Assembly (NCBI GenBank): GCA_003646875.1
Contig: QMLT01000075.1
Location: forward strand, 1 to 7,515
From: Deltaproteobacteria bacterium
GTDB lineage: Bacteria; Desulfobacterota; DSM-4660; Desulfatiglandales; B25-G16
Direction: 5' to 3'
DNA length: 7,515 nucleotides
Within the stretch, counting starts at the first letter, position 1; the number at the start of each line of letters is the position of its first letter. This document shows positions 5,580 to 7,515 of this stretch, piece after piece. Position numbers and translations under genes: made by a program. The notes beneath the pieces were generated by a model that saw nothing but the letters and a program-made list of their open reading frames with translations, did not search any database and was not told where the DNA came from.

Positions 5580-6092
5580 ATGAGAATTGCATTGTCTACT
5601 GATGACAACCAAGGGCTGGATGCTGTCTTAAGCTATCATTTTGGTCGCTGTCCTTATTACACATTTGTGGATGTAGAAGGAACGGACATCAGAGGAGATG
5701 TAAGGTCGGTCCCTAATCCATTCTATGGAAGTCATGGGAACCCCGGAGAAGTCCCCTCTTTTATCAAAAGCAACGGGGCACGGGTGATAATTGCCGGTGG
5801 CATGGGGTCCAGGGCGATTGGTTTTTTCAAGCAGTTTGGAATTCAGGCTGTCACAGGCGCCTCTGGCAGGGTGAGAGAGGTGTTAGAAGAATACATCAAT
5901 GGTAAGATAGGCGAAGCAGCGCCCTGCAATGAAAGTCTCGACCATGGCGTTGCAAGCCAGGGATCAATCCTCCCACCGGGCCAGTTTGAGGGCGACGAGG
6001 TATCCCGGCTAAAGGAAGAGATGATGGCATTAAGGCGCCAATTGGCTGAGTCTCAAGAGAGATTAGCTAAGTTAGAACATAAAGATAAATAA
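5580..6092 (+). CDS. NifX/ORP-family (dinitrogenase iron-molybdenum cofactor-type) protein with coiled-coil tail
   Basis: This 170-residue protein has a PF02579-type domain, the fold that carries FeMo-cofactor precursors in NifX/NafY and a Mo-Cu sulfide cluster in Desulfovibrio orange protein. The domain covers about residues 1-110. It contains the family motif HFGRCPYYTFVDV (20-32), NPFYG (46-50), VIIAGGMGSRAI (69-80) and FGIQAVTGA (86-94). Cys24 and Cys116 with His20, His52 and His122 are candidate metal ligands. After a linker, residues about 139-168 form a charged heptad-like coiled coil (SRLKEEMMALRRQLAESQ). Similar coils end DUF5320 proteins often found near such genes. AAGGAGG (5564-5570) with 9-base spacing supports the ATG. 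With Mrp and two MinD-ferredoxin ATPases in the same window it completes an ORP-like set. It is not evidence of nitrogen fixation. Confidence 0.9.
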   Translation: MRIALSTDDNQGLDAVLSYHFGRCPYYTFVDVEGTDIRGDVRSVPNPFYGSHGNPGEVPSFIKSNGARVIIAGGMGSRAIGFFKQFGIQAVTGASGRVREVLEEYINGKIGEAAPCNESLDHGVASQGSILPPGQFEGDEVSRLKEEMMALRRQLAESQERLAKLEHKDK

Positions 6093-6317
6093 GCTTTATT
6101 CAGTATCTTAGAATTGATCCTATTGCGTTAATAGCCTGGGTACAGAAATATAAATAATTGGTGTATTTTGTTCATCGGTTATTCGGAGTCCAATAGCATT
6201 CGTATACTTATTGAATATGTGATTTTCTCAAGTAAAATTTCCCTTCGGGTATGAGCAATTTGTGAACGCACTAGAAACGAAAGATATTCATAAATACCTC
6301 CAAAAAAGGAAACAGGG

Positions 6318-7115
6318 ATGAACATCTGGATATTAGCCCTTATTATCTTAGTGATAGCTATATTTATGACTATGACGGGTCATGGTGGCGGTAATTTTTT
6401 TGTTATAGCCCTTGTTTTATCGGGCATTGAGATGCATGTGGCTGCTACCACCGGGCAATTTATATTATTTACCGCAGCATTTTTTGCTATGCTGGTATTT
6501 GGAAAGAAAAAATTTGTTGAGTGGAAATTAGCAGTTTTCATTGGTGTATTAATAGGTATTTCAGCCTTCTCAGGCGGTTTCTTTTCTGATTATGTTCCCG
6601 GAAAGACGCTTAAACTTATTTTAGCGGTTTTTCTTTTCTTTATTGCGCTTTTAATGTTTAAACCTGTAAAGAAAGATGCAAATCAAGTATTAAAAACAGG
6701 CTGGATGTATTGGAATATTAAATCTGTTGATAAAAACAATGTATATCCTGTAAGCCTTATATTAATTGTACCAATAGTATTGGGTTTTGGATTTGTAGCC
6801 GGAATGGTCGGTATATCAGGAGGATCTTTTCTGGTTCCTCTCTTGGTATTATCTTGCCGTGTACCAATGAAAAATGCGGTTGGGACTGCAAGTACTCTTG
6901 TTGCGGTGTCGGCATTAGCCGGTTTTGTTGGACATACATTATCCGGGCATTTTGATTATCGTATTGCAATTCCTGTTGCCATAGGTGGTGCTATTGGCGG
7001 ACTTATTGGAGGAAGTATTGCGATACAAACAAAACCAAAATTGTTAAAAATCCTTTTTGCATTAACTACCCTTGTGGCTGCCATTATAATGGCCTATAAA
7101 GTTTTTATTCATTGA
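6318..7115 (+). CDS. TSUP (TauE/SafE) family membrane transporter
   Basis: This 265-residue integral membrane protein has the pseudo-repeat of the sulfite exporter TauE/SafE family. The first half carries GHGGGN (21-26) and the second GISGGSFLVP (165-174), followed by KNAVGTASTLV (185-195). Hydrophobic segments lie at about 4-20, 27-40, 46-61, 70-87, 96-114, 143-163, 167-180, 187-204, 215-235 and 243-262. A hydrophilic loop spans about 115-140. Members export sulfite, sulfoacetate or other small organic or sulfur anions, so sulfur anion export is plausible next to iron-sulfur genes, but the substrate is unknown. AAGGA (6306-6310), 7 bases before the ATG, supports the start. The gene is visibly more AT-rich than the ATPase genes. 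The 225-base gap before it shows no convincing promoter, terminator or coding sequence. Confidence 0.88.
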   Translation: MNIWILALIILVIAIFMTMTGHGGGNFFVIALVLSGIEMHVAATTGQFILFTAAFFAMLVFGKKKFVEWKLAVFIGVLIGISAFSGGFFSDYVPGKTLKLILAVFLFFIALLMFKPVKKDANQVLKTGWMYWNIKSVDKNNVYPVSLILIVPIVLGFGFVAGMVGISGGSFLVPLLVLSCRVPMKNAVGTASTLVAVSALAGFVGHTLSGHFDYRIAIPVAIGGAIGGLIGGSIAIQTKPKLLKILFALTTLVAAIIMAYKVFIH

Positions 7116-7262
7116 CCTCCGGCAAAGCCGAGTGTTACACCGATTAATTATACTCCTCCTGGCATATTCTGAATATAAAACTAAACGCGGATTAAGGTGC
7201 TGGGCGGGTTCCGCTTTCAGCGGGATTGAGGCCTTCTCCTGGTAAATTACTGAAAAAGTCTG

Positions 7263-7484
7263 ATGGAACGAAAACCTTTTGACAAAAACAAACGCCGAAT
7301 ATTTGACATAAGAGAAAGAATTCGGAAATTGTGGGTACAGGTTAAAGAACTCCATGATTCTCCCCATTATGTTGCTCTGGGCCTGGCCATCGGCGTTTTC
7401 GTCGCGGCAACCCCTACCTTCCCTTTTTAAACCGCCATTGCCTCGGGCCTGGCCTATGAATGGGGGACGCTGGTAACAAAATAA
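7263..7484 (+). pseudogene. DUF2062-family membrane protein remnant with in-frame stop
   Basis: The frame from ATG 7263 reads 55 residues to a TAA at 7428-7430. The end of this frame matches the DUF2062 signature: SPHYVALGLAIG (33-44) then VFVAATPTFPF (45-55). Beyond the stop the same frame continues with TAIASGLAYEW, which is what DUF2062 proteins have next, and then stops again at 7482-7484. Intact members have roughly 150 or more residues with further membrane segments and an NP motif, which are absent here. The sequence therefore looks like a gene inactivated by a nonsense change (for example CAA to TAA) and truncated afterwards. No good ribosome site precedes the ATG. A sequencing error could explain the first stop but not the missing rest of the gene. 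Confidence 0.7.
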
Positions 7485-7485
7485 A

Positions 7486-7514
7486 TTGACAAGAAAAGAA
7501 TGCTATGGTAAATA
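7486..7514 (+). promoter_or_regulatory. promoter-like sequence at the window end
   Basis: TTGACA (7486-7491) is a perfect -35 hexamer. Seventeen bases later comes TAAATA (7509-7514), preceded by TGG, which fits an extended -10 element. It starts two bases after the second stop of the DUF2062 remnant and would drive a gene beyond the window. The -10 box matches only 3 of 6 consensus positions, so the call rests on the -35 box, the spacing and the TG. Confidence 0.4.
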
Positions 7515-7515
7515 C

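Noticed and set aside
5580..6092. Reading the NifX-type gene as evidence of nitrogen fixation.
   Set aside because: No nifHDK, nifE/N or nifB is present. Small PF02579 proteins are common in non-fixing anaerobes and in ORP loci.
7120..7130. CGGC-AAA-GCCG hairpin just after the TSUP stop codon.
   Set aside because: Only 4 bp with a 3-base loop and no T-run, so it is insufficient for a terminator. A similar 4-bp hairpin at 7211-7223 is equally weak.

Overview
This window is a compact, almost entirely plus-strand locus whose genes concern building or handling iron-sulfur or mixed-metal clusters. In order it encodes a 2[4Fe-4S] ferredoxin, an Mrp/NBP35-type P-loop ATPase, two overlapping MinD-superfamily ATPases each carrying an inserted 2[4Fe-4S] ferredoxin domain, an FmdB-type zinc-ribbon protein, an IscU/NifU-N-type scaffold, a short J-domain protein, an ArsR-family regulator, a NifX/ORP-family protein with a coiled-coil tail, a TSUP (TauE/SafE) membrane transporter and a broken DUF2062 gene. 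No rRNA, tRNA, CRISPR array or intact insertion sequence was seen.

Organism: the gene set points to a strictly anaerobic bacterium. Tandem ferredoxin-MinD ATPases with Mrp and a NifX-fold protein are known from sulfate reducers (the 'orange protein' ORP loci of Desulfovibrio) and from many other anaerobes. Base composition is moderate. Starts are mostly ATG with GGAG-type ribosome binding sites. Desulfobacterota, Nitrospirota and anaerobic Planctomycetota all fit, and the sequence alone does not let me choose.

Layout: positions 53-241 (ferredoxin) are separated from the Mrp gene by a 252-base gap with two small hairpins and a terminator-like stem-loop. Positions 494-3095 hold the three ATPases, the last two overlapping by 17 bases. 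A short gap with a promoter-like sequence and a perfect 14-base palindrome leads to the FmdB, IscU-like and J-protein genes (3192-4680). A 352-base gap (4681-5032) has no long plus-strand ORF but carries a GC-rich structured patch with a possible 32-codon minus-strand ORF, then an AT-rich promoter with a near-perfect 24-base palindrome just before the ArsR gene (5033-5401). The NifX/ORP-like gene (5580-6092) and the AT-rich TSUP gene (6318-7115) follow, then a DUF2062 remnant with an in-frame stop and a promoter-like sequence at the very end.

How the parts may work together (inference): the IscU-like protein could assemble clusters, the Mrp and MinD-ferredoxin ATPases could load or transfer them using ATP and ferredoxin electrons, and the NifX/ORP-family protein could be the carrier or recipient. 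The ArsR protein with its Cys-X-Cys motif would sense a thiophilic metal or reactive sulfur and control at least itself. TSUP may export a sulfur oxyanion. The combination of an ORP-like core with its own scaffold, zinc-ribbon protein and J-protein is the most interesting feature of the window.
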